A DNA stretch of 64,000 nucleotides from Phallus indusiatus (Eukaryota; Basidiomycota; Agaricomycetes; Phallales; Phallaceae): contig JAQFWX010000014.1 of the NCBI GenBank assembly GCA_027605045.1, positions 493,391 through 557,390 on the forward strand, read 5' to 3'. The notes under the pieces are model-generated. The model worked only from the letters and a program-made list of their open reading frames with translations, did not search any database and was not told where the DNA came from. The position numbers were made by a program, and so were the translations under genes. Of this stretch, positions 20,521 through 34,000 are shown in pieces. Numbering within the stretch: the stretch's first letter is position 1; each line of letters opens with the position of its first letter.

Positions 20521-20829
20521 CCCTTCCCGAACACAACAACGCAGCTACCATACTTACGTTCGGCTTGCCTTACGGCTGTGCATCATTTTATAAGATGGCC
20601 GTTGAAGATGCTTATTGTCGAGACTATCATGATGTCGATTCAAATTTTGCTTCAGTACAGTATGCAGCAATCTTAAAACTAGAAATAACGTACACCGGAA
20701 AAAGGAAAGCAATGCAGTATGGACGGAGACAGTCCATTCATCAAGATATGGACACGAATGCGAAGAGTGATGGTTTGGGAGACAAGAAGTGAATCACAGA
20801 ACACGCAGTTTGAAGAACCTGAGAATGGT

Positions 20830-21443
20830 ACCGTTGTACGCTAGAAAGAACCCTGATCCTCGGTAAGCTTTGGGCTGCGCAGAAACAAAGACCGTCCTGT
20901 AACGCTACGTTGACCTTGGGGATGTTGACATCGCGAGAAAGTGGGACTGTACGTGTGAAGTGTGAACGAAGTCCCGTACGGACAAGACCATGGTAGCGCA
21001 GAAGTACCTTGTTTGGTGGCTGTATCAAGTATGTTAGACTTCAGGATAAGCAGCAACGTAGGGTACTAAACATACCTTCATTAGATGTCGACGCATCCTC
21101 ACTTCCATCAATAGAGACAGCCACAACCCGTTCCTGTTTTCATTATTGAGATGTGCCCTCCTTCCTTTCGATAGTTAATCTACGCTCCTTGTCCCCAACT
21201 TTGGTCTTAAGGTTCTCTTTCTCAACGCCTGGGACATCGGCTTCAACGACATAGTCGTTGTCGTGCTCTAAAGGGTCTAGAATTGAATGGCGAGACGGGA
21301 CAAAGTTGTCGAATGGCACAAAGCGGTGACAATAACATGCTTGGATATGAAAATGGTGATTGAATTAGATAGGCTTTGTTGTTGAAGAGTCTGAAGAAGG
21401 GGCGGAACCCGTTGAAGAATGTGCGGTGGGCGAGAGGCACCAT
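20830..21443 (-). pseudogene. Hsp20/alpha-crystallin family, cassette 1
   Basis: It starts at ATG 21441-21443 and encodes MVPLAHRTFFNGFRPFFRLF, the usual N-terminus of basidiomycete Hsp20 proteins. About 21180-21290 encodes DNDYVVEADVPGVEKENL, the first strand of the alpha-crystallin domain. About 20860-20960 encodes FTRTVPLSRDVNIPKVNVAL plus QDG and SPKLTEDQGS, the end of the domain. These small chaperones hold unfolded proteins. The three parts lie in different frames, and a TAA follows the ERKEGTSQ segment, so introns or frameshifts must be invoked; decay is more likely. Confidence 0.6.
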
Positions 21444-21739
21444 TGTCAGTTGGGACGACACGAACGGCGACGACTACCATACGACCCATCCTGGCATATT
21501 TTTGAGATGCATAGAGACTCTTAAGGGCTGAGACGAATGCGAGTGTGTTGTCGGTATTGCGTAGCTCGGGTGGGGTGGTGTGACAGTCACAATACGTAAC
21601 GCCATAACGCGTAACATTCCCATGCCACGACCTGCCACGACTCACTCGGACCCACTCAAAAAACGACGAAATTGATAATATCTCGTGGCTACGCACCTTG
21701 ATTAACGCGAATACCTGTATGGCTCCATTATATGCCGTA

Positions 21740-22860
21740 GAAACTGATCACATTCAATGTCCACCAACTTCGGTGATAAACTAACCAAAGGCGACACCAT
21801 CCTCGTATCCGTTGAAGAATAACAAACAGTTTCTCGTCAACAGCGCTGGTAACTTGAACGCAATTGTAATTGAAACCCGTTCATTGATAAACAGAACACT
21901 GTCCGCATTTCGCGTCCAAAGGAATGTAATTTGGACTGTTGTTACATACGCAGTTTGGATGCAGGTACGCCCCATTCGTAAGACAAGGCTCTAAGATCGG
22001 AAGAGTCGACGTCTCTAACTCGAATTTACTCTGTTCTATTGTAGTGTTTGACCTGCCCGGCGTCTACCTTGCCCAGCGGTGAAGAAGTGGTCACATTCGA
22101 GAACGTCAGTCTCCAAACTACCAATCAAGTATCTTTACACACAAAGCCGGTACGTCCGTTCGTTTATTCAATTTTGTGCAGTCAATCCTCATGCTCATCG
22201 CGCACAGGGATGCAACTTCGACAAATCTATTCATCGGTGACGTCATCACATCCGACTGCTCAGCGACAGACAACAACAGGGCTGCATCGTCTCTGATGAC
22301 AGTCCCAGCGCAATATTAGGACAAGAATTTTCTGAAAATGGTGGAGGAATGTTTGTTACCGAATACGCCATTTCTCACGTCGCAATTTCGTTCTTCAACG
22401 TACGGTCCTATCTCGCTTTGCCAATATTGCATCCTTTTACTGATGTTTCCTTTTGCACGGCGCTCAAAGTATACCCACCACACTTAGCGATGACAGCGCC
22501 ACGGTTCTAGATATCACCAAGATTGGAGAACCACTCGTCAACTATACCACCAACTCTGGATGCAATATCGACCAGTTCTTCAGCTTTCAAGAGCTGATTC
22601 TTGACATCACGCTATGTCGGGACTTGTAGGTTTTCATTCACTGCGACCTTAACTTAATTCATTTCATAGTGCAGGCAACCCCATGGTGTTTCATCAAACA
22701 TGCCAAGGCTACAACGATTTTGTCATCAGCCCTCCATCCGGATATGATAACGCGTATCTCGAAATCAGATCTATCCAGAGTTTGTTACGCAAGATCACTG
22801 GCAGACCGAAGTTCTATACTATAAATATACGAGTGGTATTCTGGAAATAAATCATCGCAG
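21740..22860 (+). pseudogene. Secreted/GPI-like protein gene, cassette 1 (degenerate)
   Basis: This plus-strand multi-exon block contains a segment GDTILVS followed by VNSAGN and FRVQRNVIWTVVTYAVWMQ ending at a GTACGC donor, then an FENVSLQTTNQVSL segment. An exon at about 22680-22790 encodes QTCQGYNDFVISPPSGYDNA. The first part resembles the beta-sandwich (VDD-x-DP) proteins frequent in Agaricomycetes. It contains frameshifts and stops in the first exon. Confidence 0.45.
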
Positions 22861-22941
22861 GAGAATAATAACACAAGGCAGTTTTCAAATACATCCGTTA
22901 TAGATATGTTGAGGCCTAGACTCTGTAAGTGCTCAAGCGTT

Positions 22942-24671
22942 CTAAGCTGAGGCTTCGCCGTCGGATCCGATTCCAGCTTGAACGTCCGGAGACCCCGTCG
23001 AAAGATCGTCGTTTTCTTCAACCATTACATGCACTGACGACTCGTGATCGCCCAATTCCACAAGGATAGATTGGTGTATATAATTTGCCACGCTTCGGAT
23101 TTGAATAGTAGGTAATGATATATTGGCGGCTTGAACTGCTGCGGAATTTTTTTGACGAAGATCCAGCATGAAATCGGCGACTAAAACGACGGAAAGACTG
23201 GAGATAAATAGTAAGTTTAAGCTACAACGACAAATAGAAATGACTGCACCTATGTTGAATAACGCCCGCGATATTGATCGCAATCTAATCAAATGCACAT
23301 AATTATTGATTTGATAGTTGATGTTTAATTTCGAGGGTGCATGTGCTTACATCATTATCGAACTGCAATTCAAAAGTCAGCTTCTGACAGAATACAATTA
23401 GGTTCTGGATTGTTTTTACCTGGACAACTATTGTGAGAGCAGTGGTAAAAATAATCACGAAGCTTAGAAAAATAATTTAGTCATATTAATAAGAATGATT
23501 TTTTTTTGTTCAGATTTACCAAAACCTCGACATGGCTAATTCATTATAATGTGAACATGACTCGGCTGAAATTGCAATTGGAGCATACTTTGTTTGAGTA
23601 TCACTGAAACAAGGTCATTGTGACTATGAATGCCTGTTTCGCGCTTCAACTTCCATGTATCCCATATCTTCCACAAAAGAATGCCAAAGACCACAAGATC
23701 AGTTACGGTAGTACAAATATTGCCCGCAAGATCCGCCTTAAGTGCTTCGATGTCATAACAGTATTGCGGTTAGACTTTGAATTGGCACCAGTAGCCTGTA
23801 ATGCTCAGACCTACAAATTAAGCTGCAACCAAATTAAGGACAAGATCAGATTTGAAATGACCTAGAAACGTATTGCACACCTTTGGCATCCTTTTGCTAT
23901 AATTATTTCTAAAAGCAAGGGTTAAAATTATTTTCCTTTGTCATCATGGAAATCTTTACCACAAAGGATCGCAGCAAGTCCTCCTCCAAATGATAGAGCC
24001 AGAATCACAGCCACGACCTTGTTCCCTCGACACAATGAGTAAGCTCGAGCTATTAACAAGCCTAAACCGATACCTTCAAAGATATTCAAGTTCACGAGTG
24101 ATATGCTAACCAACCTTGAACACCGATGTAGCCTAAGGTGATCGCAACATTCGTTGCATAAACCGCGATAGTACACAAACTTTGTGCCTTCTATAAATTC
24201 AGATCTTCACAATGGTTATTATTATATCTTACCTTCCTGGCTGCATGGCAAGAAAAATGGTAAACACTGCTTGCAGGCACCTCAGGATAAATGCTTACTG
24301 GCACGAATAACAACCACAATTCAAATGCCTGAGCGAAAATACTCGCATATCTTGTGAAAGCATAAAGCAAGTTTGGAATGCTAAAAGGTCTTGGCGATAG
24401 CCACATATATATCATGTCTTGTGGTATAGCCAATATCGCAGCATAAATAAGCAAGCCTGGGATTGTATCGTAAACTCGACTACTCATATGGCTTGTTAAA
24501 AGTAGGATAACTTAGCGTGGCATATGGAACGAGGTTTGCGACATAACTAACACTACAGTCAATCAGATGCCAAATATTCAAGATAGAAACCCACGAGATA
24601 TATGCTATGTGAATCAGTTCTGAGATGTCAACACTATTGACAGAGGTAGCATTGGTGATACTATCGTTCAT
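22942..24671 (-). pseudogene. DUF6533-like membrane protein, cassette 2
   Basis: It starts at ATG 24669-24671. Exon 1 encodes MNDSITNATSVNSVDISEL. The hallmark exon (about 24300-24475) encodes VYDTIPGLLIYAAILAIPQD, MIYMWLSPRP and FSIPNLLYAFTRYAS. Further exons encode AQSLCTIAVYATNVAITLGY and GLLIARAYSLCRGNKVVAVI (a helix ahead of a loop, as in the family). The final exon ends at 22942 with GIGSDGEASA. The GTACGT donor and AAG acceptor found between exons 2 and 3 in cassettes 3 and 4 are eroded here, so this copy may not splice correctly. Confidence 0.6.
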
Positions 24672-25059
24672 CTTCAAGTCGAAAGTGCAATATGGGAAGA
24701 TAAATTGCCACGTAGCTCGCAGGCGTAGTTGTGGACAAAGTTTAAGACGAGCGAACATGTGCTTTTAAAAGGATGCATCTAACCAAATTAAAGCGGAATG
24801 GCTGTCCACATTGTTCATTAAACTATGATTGCATGCTATTGTGCCAATCAGTGATTTGGATTTCATCTCTGAGGGCACTCTGAAGCTTATACTCAGACCA
24901 CTGATCTACTACAGGCTGATCGTTAAGTTAAATTAATCTTATCAACAACAATTCCTCTCTTCACCCTTCCATCCTCGACTCAACTAAGGTTGTGACTTGA
25001 TTGAGACCTGCACGCTTGATGGGGATGGCTGTTGAATGCCACATCATGATGCTGTTGCG

Positions 25060-25935
25060 AGCGCAAACGGTTTATGAAGAGATTCATCAGCGGTCGCTAT
25101 ATGCACCAATCCGCCTTTCATTCCATTCCATTTGCATTCAACGTTTCGGAATTTCTCACATTTTCCATTCTTTTTAAATTGCGTTCCATATTCCGCGGAA
25201 TTCTTTTAGCTTACACAATAACACTCTATGTGTGTTTCCACCACCCCCCCACCCGGGCCACCCCAACTTTCCCTACCATCGTTTCAAACGAGATATGTTT
25301 CTGTTTATTTATATGTCATCAAAAACTATTTCATATCTGTCTGAAACCAAACACAGCTAGCAGACGTCGAAGGTCTGTCAAGATTTATTTCACGGATCTC
25401 TCCTTTCTGTTCCACAGCTTTGGAATCACCACAGGTACTCTCGTCCTTCAATATACTAGTGGAAGTCATCATCACCTGTGATATACGGATAAGTAATAAC
25501 ACTCTGTTCCAAGAGGCAGATGCTTAACGAAATACCAACCTTCCTCGGACAACAAGTCTGCAAAGGGAGACCCATTCTTCACGGCGTCCGCATCTGCTCG
25601 GTATCAAAATACTATGAATCTTATCAAACACCTGAATTGGTATCGACGGATATATGGCTGATTGTCACTTGCCGGTGGCTCTACATTTGCAAATAGCTCC
25701 AATGATGGTTTAATAGAAAAGTATTAGTGCAATTTGACGTAGCGCTATCGAGCGCTATCGCCAACACTTCGCTCAACACAGCCTTTTGCGTACTTTGCCT
25801 AATCGGACCGCCACATTGGTGCTTGACCTTGAGGACGATGTACGTTCTCCTCAGGATTGGAATGGAGAGAGCTGCATCCTTTAGAGCTGTACATCCCATC
25901 CAAATTTTACCCAAATTTGTAAGAGCTTGTTTCCA
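25060..25935 (-). pseudogene. Unrecognised gene X, cassette 2
   Basis: A minus-strand exon at about 25760-25914 encodes IWMGCTALKDAALSIPILRR followed by KVKHQCGG, matching cassettes 3 and 4. Another exon near 25550-25610 encodes ADADAVKNGSPFADLLSEEG and ends at a GTTGGT donor. Another near 25370-25470 encodes KDESTCGDSKAVEQKGEIRE. The order and spacing match the other copies, but no family was recognised. The exons are open, but continuity could not be verified. Confidence 0.45.
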
Positions 25936-26639
25936 TCCATAAGGCGAGTGTGCAGGTGGAAACTATTACGCTTACTACTTTTGAATAAGATGGCTGGCTA
26001 TCTTTATTCTGCTTTGAAAATCACTTTGAGATTGATGATCATACGTAATGACGTACACAAAAAAAAGGGGAAGAATTTAAACAAGAACAGTCCGTTTATC
26101 GACACATGAATATGAGTGCGAGAAAACGACGGAACGGAAGATAAGAAGTAAATGACGGATGAAATATCCGTGGATAAATAATGGTTGGTGGCTCTAAATT
26201 TGCAATTAGACCGAGAGTCTGAAAATCAATGCACATTAAGTTGGCGCGCTACCACCAGCCCATATAGCCTCTTGCTTGAAACCTTACACTCCATCAACTA
26301 TTTAGATTGGTACAAGCTCGTTCCTTTTCCTAACACGAAAGCGCAGGTGATATAGACTATCATGCTATGATCGGCTTGCCAAGTCGAGTACCGCTCGATA
26401 AGACGACTGCTTGAGAATTTTTTTTTAGAGTACATGTGTCGGGGGTGAGAAATTGCTTCAATAAGAATAAGCATATTTACTAATAGGAAATCTTAAAAAA
26501 ATGAAAAACGACGTATCCCGAAAAATCAAGAAATACAGTATGAACAAAAGCAGTCCGCCCCTCTGAATCGTACATGGACAAATGCAAGGAAGTAATGGAC
26601 CGGGAGACATGAAGTGAATCAAAGGATATCCCGATTGAA

Positions 26640-27320
26640 GTACCGAAAAATGGTGTCGTTGTTTCACTACGCCAGGGATCTCCTGAATCTGGAACCTAAA
26701 GGAACCCTGGTCCTCGGTAGGCTTCAAAACACGCAAGATTAGAATACCGTTTTGCAACGTCGCGTTGGTATTGGTATTGAGGGTTGAACGTTGACACGTT
26801 GACGGCGCGAGGAAGTCAGACTGTACGTTTCTAAGAAGCCTGATGGACTGACGGAGTCCCGTTTGGACAAGACTATAGGAGCGCAGAGGTATCTGATTTG
26901 ATATCAAGTAGCAGCATGAGAGGATAAACACACTTTCAATCAAGGCGCCGCCGCATATCCATTGCCACAAATAGCGACGGCCGCTCTCGTTGGGTGCATA
27001 GATAGCGACCTCCTGTTCCCGTTTTCACATTTGCGACGCGCCAACCTTCTCTGTGATAGCTACCTACGTCGTTTATCCCCTAATAGCTCTGGCCTCAAAG
27101 TTCTCTTTTAACGCCCGAGACTTCGAGCTTTTAGGCTTCAGTTTTGAATATATAATCGTTGTCGCCTCTCGGAAAGTCTAAGGTTGAGTGGCGGAATCGG
27201 ACAAAGTTGTTGAAAGGTGCAAGCGACGGCGCGTGAGAGTAGAGTATGGTGACCGAGTTGAACAGGCTATGTATGTCGTAGAAGAGTATGACCAACGGGA
27301 CTGAGGTTTTCGAAGAATGT
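26640..27320 (-). pseudogene. Hsp20 family, cassette 2 (first copy)
   Basis: The minus strand encodes VRNVQSDFLAP and an ATLQNGILILRVLKPTEDQG segment at about 26690-26840, corresponding to the last strands of the alpha-crystallin domain. A DNDYIFKTEA-like piece lies at about 27150. The usual start codon region at about 27320 has changed, and in-frame stops are present. It is a decayed small heat-shock gene. Confidence 0.5.
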
Positions 27321-27679
27321 GCAGGTGAGACACGGTTGCGAGATGAGTGTACTAACGTGGTAATTGCCTGTTGAAGCCTTGCATTTCATCCCAACCACAG
27401 CTCGCTCCTTTCCCCAATACAACAACGCTAGCAGAGGACCATACGTATGTACACTCAACTTGCCTTATGGCTGGGTATCGGGCGGCTATTAAATATTTTT
27501 ATTGCTGAGACTATGACGATGTCAACTCAAACATTGCTTCAATACAATAAGCAGCGATCACAAAAACGAAAAATGACGTACACCGAAAAAAAGGAAAGAA
27601 ATACAGTATGGGCGGAAACAGTCCGCTCATCAATATATGGATATGAATGCGAGGAACGATGGATCGGAAGACATGAAGT

Positions 27680-28296
27680 GAATCGCAGAATGTCCGGACT
27701 GAAGTATCTGAGAATGGTACCGCTGTTCGCTACAGTACCCTGAAGGAACCCTGAGACCGACCTGCAAGGTTGCGCTGATCTTGGAGGCATTCACTGTGCG
27801 AGGAGGTCAGACCGAACGTGTAAGGTGTGGACGAAGTCCCGTTTGGATGAGACTATGATAGCGCGTAAGTATCTGGTTTAGTGACTATATCAGGTACGTT
27901 AAGCTTCAGGATAGGCAGCAGCGCAAGGTATTGAACATACCTCTGTTAGATGTCCGCGCATCTCCATTTCCATTCACAGACAGCCGCTTCCCGTTTCCGT
28001 TTTCATAATGGTGATGCGCCCTAGCCAGATTTCCCTTACGCCCCTTTCCCCAACTTTGACTTCAAGGCTTTTGCAGCTGCTGGGGCGCCAGCTTTAACGA
28101 TATAGCCGTTGTCTTGCCCTGAAAGGTCGAAATTTGAATGGCGGGACAGGGTAGAGCCATCGAGTGGTACAAAGCAACGATACACGAATGGAAATAGATT
28201 GTGTCATGATTGAAATACTGAGATAGGCTTTGTTGTCGAAGAGTCTGAAGAAGGGGGCGGAACTAGTTGAGGAATGTGCGGGGCGAGAGACACCAT
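27680..28296 (-). pseudogene. Hsp20 family, cassette 2 (second copy)
   Basis: It starts at ATG 28294-28296 with MVSLA, after which the N-terminal motif is frameshifted. DNGYIVKAGAPAAAKALK lies at about 28060-28110 and replaces the VVEADVPGV strand. The C-terminal part at about 27700-27830 is shortened. Two Hsp20 copies in this cassette suggest a local duplication. Confidence 0.5.
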
Positions 28297-28779
28297 TGTG
28301 AGACGAGTGCGCTAAAATGATGATTGTCGAGGTTATTTGTTAGAGTTGCTTCATGTAGTTTGAGTGATATTTGGGACTTCAAGTCAGAGGGTTTATCTAC
28401 TCACAGACGATGGTTTTCTATAGAGCCCCAGAGAAAAGTCCCAGGAGTTTCAGTGGTTACGCGGTTACGGTTGGTTGCGAAACATGGGCGGCGATGACTG
28501 TTACTATACGGCCTGGTCGGACATATTTATGAAACATGTAGAGGCTCTTGCGTTCTCAAGCTAAGAACTGAGTCGAGCGAGGTGTTGCGTGCGCGGCTCT
28601 GGTGAGTGAACTGGTGACAGTCACCATGCGTGACGCGTGACGCGTGATGCCGCAACGCGTAACATTCCATGATCCCCCAACTCAAAAGACGACGAGATTG
28701 ACAATATTGCGTGGCTACAAGAACAATCAATGTGTACGATCAAATTCCACGTCAACATAATGAATTTGACCTTTGCAGA

Positions 28780-29940
28780 TGACAATTTACGACGCAGATC
28801 CAAACTTTATTTTGGTGTATCGTGATAATTGTACGCCCTCCACTCCAGTTATCCGTACCGCAGAAGCCTACTAATGTCCACCTATTTATTTGACAAGCTA
28901 ACCAAAGACGAGATCATCCTCGTATTGAGCGAAGCCGGAATAGCAAACAGTTTCTGATCTACAGCGCCGTTAACGCAGCTATGATCTTACCGAATTTCCG
29001 TACAATAATAAACGGAATACTGTCCACATTTACGGGTCAAAAGGAAGCGTTTTGGGCTGTTGCTTGGATGAAGGTAATTGAGACAAGGCTAAAAGATCAG
29101 AGGAATCTCTAACCCATTTTTACTCTGATCTATTGTAGTATTTAATTTGACGTGAAGTCAAGCGTCCACTTGAACCTCATATCAATTCCGGAACGTCTTC
29201 TCTCTCGGATCCTTTGTGACAGACAACACCAGCCATGGCTGCCTCATCTCGATAATGGACGAGGTGCATTTGGAGCTGTATTCTCCCCCAAATGTCAGAG
29301 GAACGTTCGTCACCGAATGGGCCGATCCTTAAATTGCAATTTGGTTCTCCAATTAAAAGTTTTGTGATTGTGTCCTTTCATTGAGATCTTCTCTTACACA
29401 GCGCTCAAGTATATCCTCTATCTACACTTAGCAAGCGCGAAATTATAGATACCACTGACACGATTGACGAACCGCTATACCAACCTCAAGGACGCAATAT
29501 GTATCAACGAGTTCTTCGCCCCTCAATAGCTTATTTTGGCTATCACGCTATGCGGAGACTTGATAAACTTTCGATCACATCATATTACTATGGCCTCTTT
29601 CATTTCAATCCATTTCACAGCGCGGGAAACTCCATTTTAATGAAACGTGCCAAGTATATCCTAAAACGACTTCCAAAACGACTTTTAAATCGGCCCTCCA
29701 TCCGGATACAATAACACGTGTTTCGAAATCAAATTCATAGCAAGATTTCTCAGACTGATGACGCTGCTGCTGCTGCTACTAATACTCCTACTAGCTCTTT
29801 TGGTTCCAATTCTGGTTCGGGAACGAGTTCAATTGGAATCGGATCGGGTTCCTCCAGGTCTGGTTCATCTAGGATTTGGGTCTTCTTATGGAACGAGTGC
29901 TACGCTTACTCCCCAAGTCGCTAGGGGCTGCGTTGATTAG
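28780..29940 (+). pseudogene. Secreted/GPI-like protein gene, cassette 2 (degenerate)
   Basis: The CTTTG-CTTTGCAG acceptor and following ACAATTTACGACGCAGATCC at about 28775-28800 mark the first conserved exon (YDADP). An exon at about 29620-29710 corresponds to NETC--YNDFVIGPPS but is frameshifted. The C-terminal exon (29760-29920) is Ser/Gly-rich with a GCTGCT microsatellite at 29762. It ends in a weakly hydrophobic tail like the GPI-anchor signal of cassette 4. Confidence 0.42.
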
Positions 29941-30326
29941 ATGATTGGATCGACTTTGCTCTAAATTTGCATGCGCGTGCGCATGTGCTGCGTTACATAC
30001 AAAAGTACTCGTGTGTAACATGTAACTTGTGATCGGACACTTGCCAGACTTCTGTTTTCACCCTTTTAAAATCATCCCAACCTTTGATTCCGTTTGATAT
30101 ATGTACTAATATATAAGGACACCTTTTGATTATAGTGACAGTGCGAAATGAAAGCTTGTTGCGCAAGGACTGGGCCGAAAGCTTATAAATAAAAATACGT
30201 ACAAGTGAAATACATCATCTCAAGAAAATAATAACACAAGGCACTTTTCGAATATATAGTTATAAATATGTCGAGGCCTAGAATCTGTATACTCTGACGG
30301 ATCATGTGCGTGCCAGAATTCCCTAT

Positions 30327-32084
30327 CTAAGCTGCAGCTGAAGAAGCTTCGTCACCGGATCCGATCCCGACGTCCGGAGACTCCGTCGAAAGATCGTCGT
30401 TTTCCTCAGCCCCTGCACTCACTGATATTTCGTGATCTCCCATTTCCACAAGGATAGATCGATGTATATAATTCGCCACGCTTCGGAATTGAATAGTAGG
30501 TGATTGTATATCGGCGACTTGAATCGCTGCAGAATTTTGTTGACGAAGATCCAAGGTGAAATCGGCGATTAAAATGGCCGACAGACTTTTAAATTGAAGA
30601 TAAATAGTAAGACTGTGATACAAATAGAAATAAATGATTATACCTCCGTTGGATACTCCCTATGATGACGACCGCAAACTAGCTCCGAGAACCTAGCCGA
30701 TCAGACTTGATACTTTTTTTAGAGCATGCATGGGAGCTTACTTGATTCTTGAACTATATTCAAACCGTCACCTAAGAAACTTACAGTCAAGCTCTGGATT
30801 TTACTTACCTGATTCACAATTATGAGAGCAGGATTAGAGATAACCACGTAGCTTCAAAAGAAAATGCTATAATTGAACATAGCGAATTATTCTTTGGTGT
30901 TTATACTCACCAAAACCTTGTCACAGCTAACTCAATATAATGTGAACACCGCTCTGTTAGCGACGTGATTGGAACATACTTTGTTCGAGTATCAATGAAA
31001 TAAAGTCACTGTGACTTTGAATGCCTGTTGCACGTTTTAACTTCCATATACCCCATACCCTCAGCAAGCAAGTGCCGAAAACGGTAAGATCAGTCAGACT
31101 AGTACAAATATATTGGGCCAAGTTTATTCCTGAAAGTAATCGTGTTGTTGCATTTAGACCTATCAAATAACCAGTAATGTATATTTAGACCTACCATTTG
31201 AAGCTCCGGGGCTTAGAAAGAATTGAGAACAATATTTGAATGACTCAAAAATGCATTCCATACCCTTGGCATCCGCCTGATTGTATCAGTCCTGAAAAAT
31301 AAAGTGAAAATGTGGTCTTCCTTTCAAAAAGATTCCTACCATAAAGGCTAATAGCAACTCCTCCCCCAAAAAATAGAGCCAAAAATACAATCACGACCTT
31401 GTTTCCTTCACACAGTGAGTATGCTCGAAGGACTAACAAGCCTAGAATGATATCTTCAAGGACAATCATGATTCATGAGCTATATGCTACCCCAACCTTG
31501 ACCACCGATGTACGTTAACAAGGACACAATATCCCCTGCATAAATCAGAAAATCACACAAACTTTTTTGCTTTCTAAGTTAGTAATCTTTGCAAAGACTA
31601 TAATATTTAGTACCTTTCCGACTGCAAGAGAGAAAATGGCAAGTTCATAACACTGCTTGCAGGCACAACTAATGACAATCATGATGCTTACTGACACAAT
31701 GTCGAACCAGAAACTCGCTGCTTGACTGAGAATACTCGTATATCTTATGAGAGCATAAAGCAAGCTTGGAAGGGTGAAAGGCTTCGGTGATAGCCACATA
31801 TACGTCACTTCTCGCGGAAATGCGGATATCATAGCATAAATTAGCAGACCTAAGATCGCATCTTGAACTCGCACTGCCGTTCGTTTCGCTCGTTGGAAGC
31901 GAAGATAACGTACCTAGACAGGCACAATCTACAAGTGAGATGGCATAACTAGATTCTTATATTAATTTATCTAAAATCAAATAATCGAAATCGAAACCTA
32001 CTCAAGATATGCTATATGAATTAGTTCTGCCAGTGAGAGGTCCATACCATCAATAGAGGTAGCATTGGTGATACTATTGTTCAT
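30327..32084 (-). CDS. DUF6533-like membrane protein, cassette 3
   Basis: It starts at ATG 32082-32084. Exon 1 encodes MNNSITNATSIDGMDLSLAE and ends at a GTAGGT donor. Exon 2 (SYAISLVDCACL) joins exon 3 through an intron of about 50 nt (GTACGT...TTCAAG), which restores DAILGLLIYAMISAFPREV and TYMWLSPKPFTLPSLLYAL. Later exons encode SLCDFLIYAGDIVSLLTYIG, GLLVLRAYSLCEGNKVVIVF, and TDLTVFGTCLLRVWGIWKLK. The last exon ends at 30327 with SGDEASSAAA. All recognisable exons are open. The expected product is about 300 aa with about seven membrane helices and an acidic, Ser-rich cytoplasmic tail. Its function is unknown. It is one of the two best-preserved copies. Confidence 0.6.
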
Positions 32085-32329
32085 TTTCAAGTCGAAGGGC
32101 GGTGGTGGGAAGGTGGATTGACAAAAAACTCTCAGCCTGAGATGTAGGTTAATAAGATGAATAAACATATGCTTATAAAGAGTACCTTCAACTAAACGGC
32201 ACTGTACGATAAGATTATCAATAATGGCTGTATGACCTAAAACCCTCGTCCCACTGGCAGCATAAAACTGAATCTATCAGCAACATATCAACTTACCCAT
32301 TCTTCCGCATTCGACGCAGAATCAGCTGG

Positions 32330-33185
32330 GGTTTTGATTTTCACACATCTTGTGTTACCTGCCTTGTGAGAAATATGGAATTTGTAAACTTATACTCTGG
32401 AAAATGATAGAGCTCTCGCAGCTCTGGAAGAATAAAATGCTGAGTCCGACAAGTCATGATTGGATTGGTGTGTGGTCCAAGGGAAGTTGAGAAGTTAACA
32501 TGGCCTTCGTGACTGATGCAGATGGATGGTAACGATGACAATCGTGATCCCGATGAAGATACGTTTCTGTCCACTTATTCGTCGTCAAACGATATTTTAC
32601 ATTTATCTGGAACCAAATACAATCAACAGATGTCGAAGCTAAGCCAGAATTTATATTACGGATCTCTCCTTTCACGTCCACAGTCCGAAGTCGTCCACAC
32701 AAGTGTTGTCGTTCTTCGACATAGTGGGAACCCTCATCACCTGTTATAAACGAATAAACCATAACACTCTGTTGTTTAAAAAGGCGAATGAAATAAGCTT
32801 GCAAAGGGAGACACGTTCATGTCTGCTTCTCAGTATTAGAATATTATGAATCTGACCAAAACGGAGGTTGGTATTCGCGGATAAATGACTGATTGTTGCT
32901 AGCTGGTGGCTCGCTCTACACCCCCAAATAGCTCCACTGATGGGCTAATAAGAAAATATCAATGCATTTTGACGTAGCGCCATCGTCAACACTCGCCAAC
33001 ACAGCTTCTTGCGCACTTCTTTGCCTCAAAAGGACCACCACATTGGTGCTTGATCTTAGTGACGATGTGCGTTCCTGTCAGCATTGGCATGGAGAGTGCA
33101 TCCTTTAGAGCCTTACATTCCATCCAAACTACATCTACCCAGATTGGTAAGAGCTCGTTCCTCCATAGCGCCATGGCAACACAAG
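32330..33185 (-). pseudogene. Unrecognised gene X, cassette 3
   Basis: The minus-strand exon 32986-33174 encodes NELLPIWVDVVWMECKALKD followed by ALSMPML and KHQCGG, the clearest copy of this motif. An exon near 32800 is shortened relative to the others (SRHERVSLCKLI in one frame). The exon at 32454-32804 runs open as TGDEGSHYVEERQHLCGRLR in one frame, while the conserved frame there reads SKNDNTCVDD. The frames conflict, so it is probably decayed. Confidence 0.42.
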
Positions 33186-33419
33186 TAGAAGCTACCCCGC
33201 TTACGATCGGCTTCTAATTTGCATCCTTTCAATATGATGGTTGTTGAAAGAATTTATTTATTCTAATTTGAACATCACTTCGATACTGATAAGCATACTT
33301 GCAAACCAAAAATAACGTACATTGATAAACAAGCGATATGGACAAAACAGCCCGCTTATCAACACATGGATATGAATGTGAGAAAAACGAGGGACCGGAA
33401 GGCAAAAAGTAAATAAGTA

Positions 33420-34000
33420 CTGGGTGGCGCTGTTCACTACTGGGTCTTGTAAAACCCTGAGACCTGATTCTCAGTGCTAGTGACCACAGTGTTACGTTAC
33501 CTGCAACGTCGCGTCAACTGCGGCAGGAGATAGAAGACCCGTTCAGAGATTACTGTAGACGCAGAAGAATCTTAGGCTGGTTTGGTGACCTCATCAAATA
33601 GGTTAGACTTCAAGATGAGGTAGGAGCGAGAGATAGCGAATGTACCTTCATCAGAGGCTGTTGTACCACCAGTTCCATAGGCGGAGAAAGCCTGTTCAGT
33701 GAAATTGGCACTGACGTTCTTATTGTTGTGATGCGCGTCTCCAATGTTCAAACTGCCTCAATTAACCCAACCCCAATCACGAGGCTTCTTTTTGAACGCC
33801 TGACATCGACAATATAATCATTCTTGTGCTCCGAAAAATCTAAGATTGGGTGGCGGAAAGTCGAATGGTGAGAGTGACAGTGCAGACGGAGGGGGGTGGC
33901 TGGGTTGGACGGGCTGTCGTTGAAGAGTATGATCAAGGGACTGGGCTTGCCAGAGGACCAGGGGAAGAGCGTTGCGAGGCGCGTGTACTCAGCTAAAGTG
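33420..34000 (-). pseudogene. Hsp20 family, cassette 3 (remnant)
   Basis: The N-terminal block at about 33830-33990 keeps the RHPILDFSEHKNDYIVDVRR segment that corresponds to the first alpha-crystallin strand. The C-terminal block near 33490-33560 is shortened. Several indels break the frame. Confidence 0.45.
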